DNA from: Cladorrhinum sp. PSN259
Lineage: Eukaryota > Ascomycota > Sordariomycetes > Sordariales > Podosporaceae
DNA length: 64,000 nucleotides
Assembly: GCA_033725935.1 (NCBI GenBank)
Contig: MU867095.1
Location: 1-64,000, forward strand
Direction of reading: 5' to 3'
Shown here: positions 21,849-33,678 of the stretch, piece after piece
Layout of the letters: the number at the start of each line of letters is the position of its first letter
Numbering within the stretch: the stretch's first letter is position 1
Notes under the pieces: generated by a model
Told to the model about the DNA's origin: nothing
Seen by the model: the letters and a program-made list of their open reading frames with translations, nothing else
Databases searched by the model: none
Program-made: the position numbers and the translations under genes

Positions 21849-24328
21849 ATGAGGCCAATTGATATCGCCAGCCGCTCTGGCGTAGCCCTGAGGGTATGAG
21901 ATGATGCCCCTCATTAAAAGAAAAAGAATGATACTAACACTTACCCCTCCTTATTTAGAGGGCATTCCAAGCCCAACAGCTCCGCCGTGTGGCGAGCACG
22001 CGACAATATTCCCAAGTGTCCTCCCTCCCACCCACGTACGAGAAACTTCACACAAAGTACTCAGAGGTACGCCGGGTGCTGGGCGCCCAGCGGCTGACGC
22101 TGGCCGAGAAGATCCTCTACAGCCATCTCGACAATGTCGAGGAGTCGCTCCTCACAGACACCAACAATGGCCGCAACATCCGTGGCCAGGCCAACCTCAA
22201 GCTCAATCCCGACAGAGTAAACATGCAGGATGCCTCGGCTCAGATGGCCCTCCTGCAGTTCATGTCCTGCAACCTCCCCCAGACCGCCATCCCCGCCAGT
22301 ATTCACTGCGACCATCTTATTGTTGGCAGCCGTGGTGCCGATGATGATCTTGCTGCCGGTATTCAGACGAACCACGAGGTCTTTGACTTCCTCGAGTCTG
22401 CTGCTAAGAAATACGGATTGGACTTTTGGGCTCCCGGTGCCGGTATCATTCATCAGACCGTCCTGGAGAACTATGCCCTTCCCGGTCTGATGATGCTGGG
22501 CACTGACAGCCACTCTCCCAATGCTGGTGGTTTGTCCACCATCACCATTGGTGTTGGCGGTGCTGATGCTGTCGAGGCTCTGGTTGGTGCCCCTTGGGAA
22601 CTCAAGGCTCCCAAGGTTCTTGGTGTTAGACTTACCGGCAAGCTCAACGACTGGGTCTCCCCCAAGGACCTGATTCTTCACCTTGCTGGCCTTCTTACCG
22701 TCCGTGGCGGTACTGGTTACATCGTGGAATACTTTGGTCCTGGCGTTGACACTCTCAGCGCCACTGGTATGGCCACCGTCTGCAACATGGGTGCTGAAAT
22801 CGGCGCCACCACCTCCATCTTCCCTTACACCGAGGCCTCTGCCCGTTACCTCAAGGCAACCCGCAGAGAGCAGGCCGCCAAGAACGCTGCTGTCCTCGAG
22901 AGCTTCCCTGGCGCTGGCGCCTCCGAGGATGCCTACTTCAAGTTCAAGGCCGACGAGGGTGCGCAATATGACGAGCTCATCGAAATCGACCTCTCCAAGC
23001 TTGAGCCTCACATCAACGGCCCTTTCACCCCTGATCTCTCAACCCCTCTCTCCCAGTTCAAGACCACCGTTCAAGAGCAAAAGTGGCCCGAGAAGCTTTC
23101 CGCCGGTCTCATCGGCAGCTGCACCAACAGCTCCTACGAAGACATGACCCGTGTCGAGAGCATCGTCCGCGCAGCCGAGAAGGCCGGCCTCAAGCCCAAG
23201 GCCGACTTCTACGTAACCCCCGGCTCCGAGCAGATCCGCGCAACCCTCGAGAGGGACGGCACCCTCCAGTCCTTCGAGAAGGCAGGCGGCATCGTCCTCT
23301 CCAACGCCTGCGGCCCTTGCATCGGCCAGTGGAAGCGCCAAGACAACGTGGAAAAGGGAACCCTCAACGCCATCCTCACCTCCTACAACCGCAACTTCCG
23401 CGGCCGCAACGACGGCAATCCCGACACCATGAACTTCCTCGCCTCCCCTGAAGTCGTCACGGCAATGGCATACGCAGGTACAACTACCTTCAACCCAGTC
23501 ACAGACACCCTCACGACCCCTGACGGCAAGGAATTCAAGTTTCCCGCGCCAAACGGCCTCGAGGGGCCACAAACTCCTTACGAGATCGGCAAAGAAAACT
23601 TCAAGGTCCTCTCCCAGCCTCCCAACCCCAACGTTGAAGTAGCCATTTCCCCCTCATCCGAACGTCTCGCCCTGCTCGAACCATTCGACACTTTCCCCTC
23701 ATCCGACCTCTCCGGTCTTCGCGTCCTCGTGAAAATCACGGGCAAGTGCACGACAGACACCATCTCGGCCGCCGGGCCCTGGCTCAAATACAAGGGCCAC
23801 CTCCCCAACATCTCGGCCAACACGCTCTTCACAGCCGTTAACGCCGAAACGGGCGAAGTCAACGCGGCCTACGACCTCGACGGCTCAAAGCACACCATCC
23901 CTGACCTGGCCAAGAAGTGGAAGCAGCAGAACCAGCCCTGGCTCGTGGTCGCAGAGCACAACTACGGCGAGGGCTCGGCCCGCGAGCACGCCGCTCTCCA
24001 GCCGCGGTACCTCGGCGCCAGGATCATTGTGTGCAAGAGCTTCGCGAGGATCCACGAGACGAACCTCAAGAAGCAGGGCGTCGTGCCCCTGACTTTTGTC
24101 AATGAAAAAGACTACGATCTCATCTCGGCGGGAGACGAGGTAGAGACCGTCGGGCTCTACGACATGCTGAAGAACGGCGGCGTCGGTGAGGTCAAATTGA
24201 GGGTCACCAAGAAGGATTCCGACGAGAAGGTCGAGATCCCGGTTAAGCATCAGGTCAGTAAGGACCAGGCCGGGTTCATTCTTGCTGGGTCTGCCTTGAA
24301 CTTGTTGAGCAAGGGTGCTCATGCCTAA
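21849..24328 (+). CDS. aco2: Aco2-type mitochondrial aconitate hydratase
   Basis: Exon 1 is 21849..21893 and exon 2 is 21959..24328, giving 804 residues. The intron has an ACTAACAC branch site. The N-terminus (MRPIDIASRSGVALRRAF) is basic and Ser/Arg-rich, like a mitochondrial presequence. The 4Fe-4S ligands are Cys 403 (GSCTNSS) and Cys 466/469 (NACGPCIGQW). Substrate residues are present: D133-H134, H180 (IIHQ), GTDSH 197 to 201 and R690 (GEGSAREH). MQDASAQMALLQFM, PASIHCDHLIVG, GTGYIVEYFG and GSAREH match yeast Aco2 rather than Aco1. Yeast Aco2 mainly serves lysine synthesis (homocitrate dehydration); the role of the filamentous-fungal paralogue is less clear. TTDTIS replaces the usual TTDHIS at about 613 to 618. 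The strong codon bias suggests high expression. Confidence 0.93.
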
Positions 24329-25542
24329 GTGTTCAAAACTGGTTTGCTTAGAAAAGGGGGTGGGAGGGGGGAGAGAAAAGGGAGCGTGGGACGGTTCCAG
24401 TGAGGAAGGAAGGACGGACATGATGAAAACAAAAAATCAAGCGAGCGAGTTTTTTTCATCAACATTTTTCGAAAGAGTTAGACAAAATCTGGTGGTGGTT
24501 ATTCTTTTGTTCCTGGTTATTTTATACCCCTTTTAAAAGAAAAACGCAGGGGGGGGGGGGTATGAAGGATGGTTCCTTCCTTTTTTGTATATAATATTTT
24601 TGCTAAACTTGTTTGAGATGTTACTTTCAAAAGTTGTAAATATGAATGAGAACATGGAAAACATGCATCATACTTGCTGTATAAGACCTATCTATGTAGA
24701 ACCCGGGCAAGTTTTACCATATCCCATACCACAGTCTTCAAAAACCAGTTGGGAAGACTACCGGGATTCATCATTCCTGGCGCAAGGCATTAATAAGTGT
24801 CTCTGATATATAACGAGGAACATGCTACAAGCTTCTCATCACTTCAAAACACTATTTCACCGTTTTAGAAATATTCATTTCATTCATAGATTGAGATTTC
24901 CCTATCCTACCACAGCAACAACAACGACAAAAGAGAGTAAAGCAAATCAAAAGCAGCATCCTGAGCAATCCTAGCGACGCGGCGTGTGTTGATAAAACAT
25001 CGTCAAAAGAAAAAAAGGAAATAAGAGATTCGTTGCTTGGTCTGGTTCCCTGGCTGGCTTTCCGACCACCCACATTCTCCCTTCCTTTCTGAACAGAAAG
25101 TGACCGCACGGAACCAACAAAAGAGCTACTATCAAATGGCTACTTTCGGAAAAGCTGGCTATAGCAGTAAGATATTCTCGCCCATAGATTGCCTCCAACT
25201 GGCACGCCTGGCTGTGTGTTGACCCAACGCTTACCACCTATACAGAGAGGGAGAACAGGCTGAAAGATGCCTGCCATCGCAATTTTGGTGTCATGACTGA
25301 TTTTGCAGAACCCAAGTGACAAAATTGAAAGAAAGAGAGATCAGAGAGAAGGAAACCCTGAGATTGAGTGGAAATCAATTCAGTTCAAAGCAAGTCAAAA
25401 AAGCCAATACAAGCCCAGCAACACCCTACCAACCAATTTCTCCATGCACTCCTAGGCTACTGAGCCTTTCATAAAAACTGGCACTTTCTCAGAGACCATT
25501 TCCATTCCGAAAATTACGCTTGTAGGTCATTTCCAGATTGAT
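24329..25542. other. Convergent intergenic region ACO2/NBR1
   Basis: Two facing 3' UTRs. A run of 12 G lies at 24549 to 24560. No gene is seen. Confidence 0.55.
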
Positions 25543-28121
25543 TTATTTGCGGGCGCCAGCCTCCATATACTCCTCATCGGAAGCATCGAGAATGTCGTAT
25601 TCCTCGTCGGTAAGGAATCCCGCCTCTGATTCAGCAACGTCCCACTCCTCATCCTCGCAATCCTCATAGTTCTCGTAGGAAGCGGCGGTCTCAGACTTGG
25701 CATCTTCCTTAGTCTCCTGAATCATGCTTGCCATGGGAGACTCCTTCTCGAGCTTGGGGAAGATCATCTGGCTCTGCTCAAGCGCAGGTTCGGTCTTGAC
25801 AACCTCCTTCTCTTCCTTGACGGGCTCGACGGCTGCAGGGGGGAGGACAACCTTGGGTTTCTGAATAACAACATCGCACCATAGGCGATGGCCGAACTTA
25901 GAACCATCCGACGTGGTCAGACGCCAGTTGGAGACAACTCTGCCGATCCTGAGAGGGGTCCTCAAGAGAACAGTGAAGGCGCGCTCCTCGCCAGGGGGGA
26001 CTGGAGAGTGGCAAATGGTAGACTGGTTGGAATCCTCGATGTCCTGAGTAGCAGCTGGGTGGTTGGAGTCGACATGGCCCATGTAATCGCCCCCAACAAA
26101 CTTGACGGAGCAGCCGGCTGGCCAAGCAACCTTGCCTGCATTGCGAAGGACCCAAGTCTGCTCAAAGAGGAAGTCAGGTCCGAAAAGAGTACCGTCAGGA
26201 GTGGTATCCCGAACAAATACTGCCACCAGATCCGGCTCAGGAGCTTTGGGAGGGGCCGGAGCGGCCTGCTCCTGAACCTCAACGGCCTTGGGTTGAGCGG
26301 GTTCCTCCTTCACAATAATAGGCTCGGAAGGCTTGACGTCAATAACAGTCTGCACGTTGGAAGACAGGACAGGAGTCGAAGAACCTGTCGTCTCGGTGGC
26401 GCGAGAACTGGTGGGCAAGCGCCGAGGACGGTCGCCCATCATAGGCATCTGACGACCGTGCTGGTTCTCACCAGTGGTGGTGACGCTGACATGTCTGACG
26501 GGCGTCTTGAACTTGATAAGGGGGTGAGTCTTGTTGTGAGTGTTGGCAGGGCTCGCCTCGCAAGCCTCACAAAAGTCGGTGTCATTGCAGACGGCGCACT
26601 TGAATCGATCGCCGACAATATAAGAAGTGTTCTGACGAGCCACCGCGCAAAGAGGGCCATCGCAGCAAATGCCAACGTGGGTGGCCCGGCTGCTGGCGCG
26701 CAAGTGCAAGCCTCCGATCCACTCGAGAGGCTCATATACGGGAACGAAGCGGTGGCCTGGGTGGATGTGCGAGGCGTTGGGCACGCAGCTGTTGCAGTAA
26801 TCCCAGTCGGGGCAATCCAAGCACTTGTGACGGATGCCAACAATGGCCTTGTCACATCCGTCGCAGATGGCGTTGTGAACTTGACCACGGCCAGCGTCAA
26901 GACGCTTGGAAACACCGGGCTCGAGCCGGGAGCCAGCAACAGCTGGCACAAAAGCGTGCTTGGGGTGGTGGCCGTGGCGGTCCTTGGCGAAGCAGCCTCT
27001 GCAGAGGTCATAGTCGTCGCACACGGCGCAGTGAACAAAGTCAACCTCGGGAAGCTCCTGGACGCAGCAGTTGCAAGTGCGGGTGCTCGAGTACAGGAAT
27101 GGAGTGAAGACGGGAACGATGCGCTCAGATGAACCGGGAGCGGGAGTTGGTTCCTCGGCGGGCTGAGGGGCCTGCTTTAGCTTGGGAGCAAGGCGCTCGG
27201 TGGTGCTGTTAATGATCACACCGTTCTTGATGAACCTCTTGATCAACCAGTGGTTAGTAGCATGGCACGTAACGCCTTGATCCACACATGCTTGGCAAAG
27301 ATCGAAATCTCCTTCATCGCAGGTCGAGCAGTGGTAGTGAGCCTCAGGAATGGTCCTCTCGCAATGGTTGCAGCACACGGCAAAAGCAGCACGATAAGGC
27401 TGGGTTGGGAGCGGTGTCATCTCAGCGGCAGCCTCATTCTCTGCACGGACTTCGGCACAGGTGCGCTTCGTCTCTTGAACCTGCTGCACCAGAGTATTCA
27501 GCTCCTCGCTGTAACGGTGCCATTCTGGCAAAGATTCGACACGGCTCTCGGATGCGCTCGATGAGACTGAGATGAGAGCCTCCTCCGGCTTTGTGCTCTC
27601 AGTAGCCTGTTCACTGGATTCAACCACGCTCTGTGCGGTCGTCTCCTCCTCAACCTCATCTGAAACTGAGGCTGGCTTGGGGCCTTCCTTTTCCTCTTCA
27701 ACGGGAGCTGGAACTTCCTCCTCAGCGACTGACTGGGGTTCCTCGACAGGTGCCTGCTCCTTGACGGTGACTTTGAGCTTGAGCTTATGCTTGGCCTTGG
27801 CAGCACGGTTAAGCTGCTTGTAAACTGAAATGTTCTGCTTGTCAAGTGTTACGAAGCTAGCGGCAGAGTCGGAATAGCGCTCAAAGACAGCCTCGGCCTC
27901 GTCTGGGATCTTGAGGATCTCACGCAGCTGCATAGCGTTCTATTAGCACCATATCTTGCCAACAAGTGATGCCAAGGCATATTACTAACCTTGCTCTCGA
28001 GAACATCGATGCCCACATCCTTCAAAGGCAGCTTGAACCGGCGGGTAGAGCCCTCGTAGTTCACCTTGATGGTGATAAGCGGCACAGGTGTGGCCTGCGT
28101 CGCAGTAGAGGTCGACGCCAT
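25543..28121 (-). CDS. nbr1: NBR1-like selective autophagy receptor (PB1, four ZZ, FW domain)
   Basis: Exon 1 is 28121..27990 and exon 2 is 27927..25543, giving 838 residues. The intron has a GTGCTAATAG branch region. A PB1-like fold spans about 14 to 97 (ITIKVNYEGSTRRFKLPL). Four ZZ zinc fingers follow at about 222 to 275, 325 to 372, 395 to 440 and 462 to 515. The NBR1 FW domain is at about 612 to 733 (FEQTWVLRNAGKVAWPAG, then SNWRL). An acidic C-terminus holds EEYDIL (Y821 to L824), which fits an Atg8-interacting motif; IFPKL (767 to 770) is a weaker one. In fission yeast and Chaetomium, Nbr1 carries vacuolar hydrolases such as Ams1 through ZZ or FW domains. Cargo here is inferred only. 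Confidence 0.93.
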
Positions 28122-31100
28122 GATGATTTGTCGATGATGGCACTGAATGAAATCTGGTCAGAAAGAGATAATTGAGAGATTGGTTTTGATGGATGGGAAG
28201 GCGGATATTTGTCGACGACGATGATGAAATGGTGGCCGGGTGACAAAGCCAAAGCCAGCTGACTGGCTGGCTGCGTGGTGGGTGTGTTTCAGAAGGCGGG
28301 CAACTTACGAATGATGTTCGGTATGTCAAAAATGGAGTGGCCTCCCTGGACAGATGCCCTCCCGACGTGCAATAAAGCAGCGGTCAAATCTGGGGAGGCA
28401 GTTTAGATGCGGAAGGCGTTGGGGTGTTGTTGAGTTGTTGTGGAGAGTGTGGTTTTGATGGTGAGAAGGAGGAGAGGAGAAGAAGGGAAGATGGAAAGGG
28501 AAGTGAATGGTGGTCGGAGCGTTGGAGGGGAGCGCGACCAAGAAGAAGACCCCAAACCAAGTGACGGCACAAGGGCCTCAGGCAGTGAATTGGGGATGCG
28601 GGAGCTGGTATTTGGGACGGAAAGTGACCTGGGCGACGCGAGCCGTGCAGCTTGCAGGTTGCAGCAGCTTCCTTTCCAAGCTTCGTTGCGGCGTATCAAG
28701 TACTTGTATTGTGGTAGGCAAACCTTCCAGGCAGACGGGTGGAGGCAAACAAACTCGAAGGAGGCGGCGACAAAAGCGACGACCTGTCAGCTGGCGGTGA
28801 ATTGCTTGGTGAGACTTTCTCCAACCTTTTCCAGGTTTACAGGAGGCGCGCTTAACCAGAAGGCGGTCAAGAATACTTGTCCGGTGTTAGGACTTTAGGT
28901 TTGCCCCAAAGGCTGGGGTGCGTCAATCAGGCGGCAAGTGGGCAGGTGGTCGCTAACAGATTGCCAGTAACCTCATTGATGGCTGCCGGGGCGCCAGCCT
29001 CCAGAGCTGCTTGCGTCGTCGTCGAATACTGACAGTCCGATGACCGAGCCAATTGTCTCGATGGGCAATTTCGTCACCTCTTTGGGAGCCTGCCTGCGTG
29101 CTCTTGTGTCTCTTTTTTGACCTTCCGGGTCGCCCTTTGTCTCTGATTGCAATTACAAAGTGTGGCAACCTTTGAACCTCTAGCAATTGGTGATGATAAC
29201 AATGATGATGATTATGAAAAGAGCTTCTTGTTGATTGAATTGCCTTCAGAAATCCCATCCAATGCACGGTGGACACCTCGACATGCCTCCGACAGCAAAC
29301 TCGCTTCTCCACCCCTTCGTGTCAAGCACACAAGTGGAGGTTCCTTATCCCCCGCGATACGCAGCCATTGTTAGTGACAGATAACAGAGGCCTACCCCTC
29401 ACGTGGAGTCAATGTGTGGTCGACGGTGGGGCGATTTCGTCCACTTTGCATCTGGCCCCGCTGGCTGGCCAAGCGGAAGGACCCCCATGCAGGCTCTGGG
29501 TGTCAATCCAACCGTGATGGGGAGCACTTCCATCAAAACCAACAGCAGGAAAGCGACGACTGACGGAAGGGAGGCGGCAGGATTACGTCGTCGGTCTGCA
29601 TCGCTCTGAATCGACGTCGAACATTGATAATCATAAAATCAGCCACATGAAATTCTTGTCTCAAGCTGAAGCTCCAGCACGGAGACTTCCATGGGCTGAA
29701 GCGTGAGTAAAAAGAGCGGTCAAACCAAGCTTTCATGATTTCTCTTCTGAATCAGGCATTCCGAGGGGATATAAAGGGCCCTTGGCGCGATGCCTCTTTC
29801 TCAGTGCCGACAGAGTTCCATCTGAACCGACACACCTGCATGACCGGCAAGATGACCCGATGACAACAGCACCAACAGAGAGCACCTGGACATGTACAGG
29901 CTGTAGGTCGAGCAGTGGCAAGCAATACCTGCATACATACACAGGCAATCTTATTCACCATATCATCCTCCCCCTCTCTACCCCTCACCCTCGCAACACG
30001 CATACCTCGTCATGTACCACCACACCAAGATCTACATACAATGTTTGGTGTTTCTCCAATATTAAAAGCATTAGCAATCAAATGATGCTCTCACCTACAT
30101 ACTTTCTCGCCTGCTTTTCTGCTTCCTCCTCATTTCGGCAGCCAGCAGAGGCAGGCCACTACAGGCTGCAGACTGCAAGTGCTCAACATTAGACTGTATC
30201 CATATCTCACAACTCTATTTCCCGATAGATACTCGACCGGTCTCGCTCTTTAGATCTCACACCTTTCATATCAAACTCAACACCCATCCCGTGGAACAGC
30301 TACACAACATGATCTCAAATGCCAACCAGCTTGCTCCAACACAACCCAAACCCGTGTCGCCTTCCGACCGTTGTGTCAGCCTCAAACTTTTTTAGACTTT
30401 TCACATTTCTGCACTTTTTTAATTTAAACCATCGATCACCATGGCCGGTACCGGTTTTGTTCTCCCTCAACACGTACAATACATGTGCATGTATGTGAAG
30501 CACGAGGAGAGGACTCGGGTGGTCGAGGGCGTCACTGCATAAAGCGATCTCCCGCCGCAGTCCGCGCGCAGAGGCGTTTCTTCCCGACTCTCCGGGCCTC
30601 GTGCAATTACCAAGTTCCTACCTTGACCGTTTAAGGAGGTGTTTCAATAACACTTTTCTGATCTGCTGTGGGTCCCTCTTTATGTGTTATCTCTATTCTT
30701 AGACCCACTCTACTGCTCCGGCCAAAATTGTGTCTCCTCCAAGGGCAAAAAGAAAAGCCACCACTACTTTTTCTCACTGCTGCTGGAAGAATCTACACCC
30801 CAAAGAAAATGTGGCAAAATGAAAACCCCCAAGCCATCTAGACCATTTTCTCCCGTGATCCAAGCTGAAAAGAAACAATCCAACACCTTTCCCGCTCCAG
30901 AACGTCATGTTCGGCAACCGCCGAAGTCACAAACACCAAGTACACCCCATCGAGACATATCTAGAACCTCACGGCAACCTCTTAGTCACAATTGCCATCT
31001 CCGTTACTGACCCATCATTTCAAGACACTTCCAGAACGTCACCTTCTTAAAACATCCTCCTCCTCCACACCTCCAAGACAAGCCCGTAATTACGGTCCAT

Positions 31101-31161
31101 AACGCCGGCACCCACCCAGGCGATTCCATCATCGATCCTTCGAGAGGGAGAGAGGGAAAAA
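28122..31161. other. 3-kb intergenic region upstream of NBR1
   Basis: NBR1 promoter and leader next to the 3' end of the CofD-family gene. Several frames of 60 to 150 codons exist on both strands, but they overlap one another, are Ser/Pro/His-rich and show no family. No RNA gene is recognised. A spliced small gene cannot be excluded by eye. Confidence 0.5.
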
Positions 31162-32768
31162 TCAAGAATCTACAATCGCCTCCAGAACCTCCCTCAGCCC
31201 CTTTTCGTCATACCTCCACCCTTTCCCGTTCTTCATTTCCACTCCTTTAACGCCCAAACACTTTATCCCTAGCCTTCCTTCCAACTCTTCAACGTCAACC
31301 TTTGGCATCATATTATCATCATCATCTTCTGCTTCTTCGCCTTCCCTTCCCTCCAAGTAAACCAAATGCGTCACAAACCTGCGCAACACGCTCTCATCCC
31401 CCACTCTACTCTTTCCCTCCCCACCACTGCTTTCCTTCAAATCTTTCTCCCTGCTCTCCACGCAAGCCCGTCCGATAGCCATCACAAAATCCTTTGCCGT
31501 CATTCTTTCTTTTCTCGGCACTTGGACGGGCCCAGTCTCTCGGTCGAGCTTACTGTTCAGTATCAGAATCTTGTGCTTGATGCCGCCCCCCTCGCTTTCT
31601 AGCTGCTCTCCAACGGCGGGGAATACAAGGCTGGGTATGATGGAGGTGTAGAGCGATCCGATGCTGTATATGACGGTCGTAGACGACTTGAGCGCTTCGA
31701 CGACCTTGGAGTTGGGCTTCGGCACCAGCTCGTGTCCGTAGAGATTGATGTAAAACAGCCGCCTGATCCTCGCGGGCAGGTCGTCCTCCTCGTCCTTGCT
31801 GAATGCTATGTTTTGCTGGTGCAGAGTCGGCAGGGAACCGGGCAAGTGCGAGTGGTCCTCTTCGGTGTCGTCGTCGGGTAGGGCGCTCGGCGCCGAAGGG
31901 TGCGAGATGTTGGACTGCCCCGTGAGCATGCTTCCGTCCATCAGCTCGGCCGAGATGTGGTAGGTGTGGTGGTCCGACCTGATGGCGGGCAGGACGGCAA
32001 CCCACGGCGGGATGGAGCAGACCATGGACAGCAGGTAAATCGCCGACTCGAAGGATCCGGAAAAGAGCCGGGCGCCGGTGAGGAACATGTTGCCTATGCT
32101 CGCCCCGGAGAAGTTGTACACGTTGTTCGGCCTGGTTCGCTTCACGATCTCGAGGTTGAGCGTGTTCAGCACCGACCGGATGAGCTCCTTCTTGGGCGAC
32201 GAGATGAAGGCCCAGCGCACGGAGCGCGACTCGATGATGTCGAGCCACTCCATTCTGGCCTTGTTCGGGTCGACGTTTGTGAGGCGGTGCTCGAAGAACT
32301 GGCGGAGGGCGGCCATTTCTTCGTCACCTTTTGGGATCAGACGGACCAGACGACTGCGAATATCACCGACGCTGGGTCCTCCCACGAACCTGATCAGCTC
32401 TGATGAACTGCCGCCGTTGTCGCTGATGGGAATCACATAGTTGAGTCTGCCCTTTCGAGGCTTGACGATCCTGTTGAAGACGTCCACTAGGCTGTTGGCG
32501 GCGGTACCTTTTGGTATTTGTAAGTCAGTATACGGGTCCCTCTTATAGTATGTATAGTATAGTAACGGATAGGGGCGGGGGGGGTTAAGGAGGTGTGCAT
32601 ATTGTAATTATCGTAAAATTACATGTACGTAATACACGTACCTCCTGAAAACACAGTGATGACTGGCCGTGGTTTTCTGTCAGGCGGTGTTGCTGCTCCG
32701 TTCCCACTCCCGTTTGCATGACCATTGATCTGCCCGGCGTTGACGTCATCTCCATTGGTGGAAGCCAT
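31162..32768 (-). CDS. CofD-family protein (UPF0052, LPPG:FO transferase-like)
   Basis: Exon 1 is 32768..32642 and exon 2 is 32507..31162, giving 490 residues. The first 30 residues are Gly/Asn-rich. The CofD fold begins with VITVFSGGTAANSLVDVF, which spans the splice junction, followed by PISDNGGSSSE (69 to 79) and VGDIRSRLVRLIP. Further conserved parts are YNFSGASIGNMFLTGARL and IYSIGSLYTSIIPSLVFP. Bacterial and archaeal relatives transfer 2-phospho-L-lactate to deazaflavin (CofD) or act in cell-wall and gluconeogenic growth (YvcK). Fungi are not known to make F420, so the substrate is unknown. Insertions of acidic and Ser/Pro residues near 260 to 290 and 400 to 425 are not part of the core fold. 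Confidence 0.88.
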
Positions 32769-33004
32769 GTGTGAGTGAGTTTGTGTAAGTATGGTTGGGT
32801 GTGAAACTGATTAAATTTCAAACCCAGGGGTTTAGTCTAGGCTTGATGAAGCTGGTACACTGGACTGACAGAACCACAAAATCTCAAAAAAGAAACCGTT
32901 TTTTTTTCGTATCCGTGGTGTAACAATGATGACGTTTGCAGCCTGACCGATGTAAAAAAGATTGATAAGATGCGATATGATGGCGTGAATGAGTCTTTTT
33001 TTTC

Positions 33005-33048
33005 GGGGGGGGGGGGGGGGGGACTTTGGCTTTGGCTTTGGCTTTGAG
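33005..33048. repeat. 18-base G run followed by GGCTTT hexamer repeat
   Basis: Eighteen G residues at 33005 to 33022 are followed by ACTTTGGCTTTGGCTTTGGC. Such slippage-prone sequence is expected to vary between strains and to be error-prone in reads. Confidence 0.85.
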
Positions 33049-33650
33049 TGAAATGAATCTCAATTCAGCCCCTGAATGAAACGATAAGCGCCCCTTTTTT
33101 GGGGTTACGGTTCAGTACCTTTTATATAAATGTCTGGAAAGCAATGGCTTTAAAATAAATTTATCAACCCACACATTTCACCAACAATCGGATCTCATGA
33201 AAAAGGAAACTCCGTTAATAATAAAAAATAAACGTGTCAACTTCGTATTTTAAAATCAGCAAAGACACTCAGGGTAATTTCACTTTCCCCGGCAGCACCA
33301 GAACTCAGCCACGCACATCCCAACAAAACCACCTGAGAAAGGAAGTTCATCGGTAAATTCGCGGAAATTGAAAATGAGTTCGAGTGAAACGGAACCGCTA
33401 CCCGGCCGAATGCGAATGTGACTTACGATACGGAATACTAGAGACTAGACGCCTCATCCCAAGATGGTAATTCCGCCAACAACAACATCAATCTCCCTTG
33501 GAAACCGGAAAAGATAATAATCCCCAGAAAGCTTAACTTACCTAGCACAGTATGTACAGTATGTGTACAGAAATACAAGAGGTCAACATACAATAAATAT
33601 CATATACAAATACACACATCTCATTTTCCATTCCATTCCTTATCTTTTCT

Positions 33651-33678
33651 TTCCTATCCTATCCTATCCTATCCTATA
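33651..33678. repeat. ATCCT pentanucleotide microsatellite
   Basis: About five tandem ATCCT/CCTAT units lie in a pyrimidine-rich stretch. It is simple sequence; no function is indicated. Confidence 0.8.

Noticed and set aside
22061..23011. 316-codon frame antisense to the aconitase gene
   Set aside because: It mirrors the strong codon bias of the aconitase on the other strand and has no family features.
25888..27132. 414-codon frame antisense to the NBR1-like gene
   Set aside because: It lies wholly inside the ZZ/FW coding exon; its residues are the complement pattern of biased codons.
29782..30192. 136-codon plus-strand frame in the NBR1 upstream region
   Set aside because: No domain, Ser/Thr/His-rich composition and no splice extension that reveals a family.
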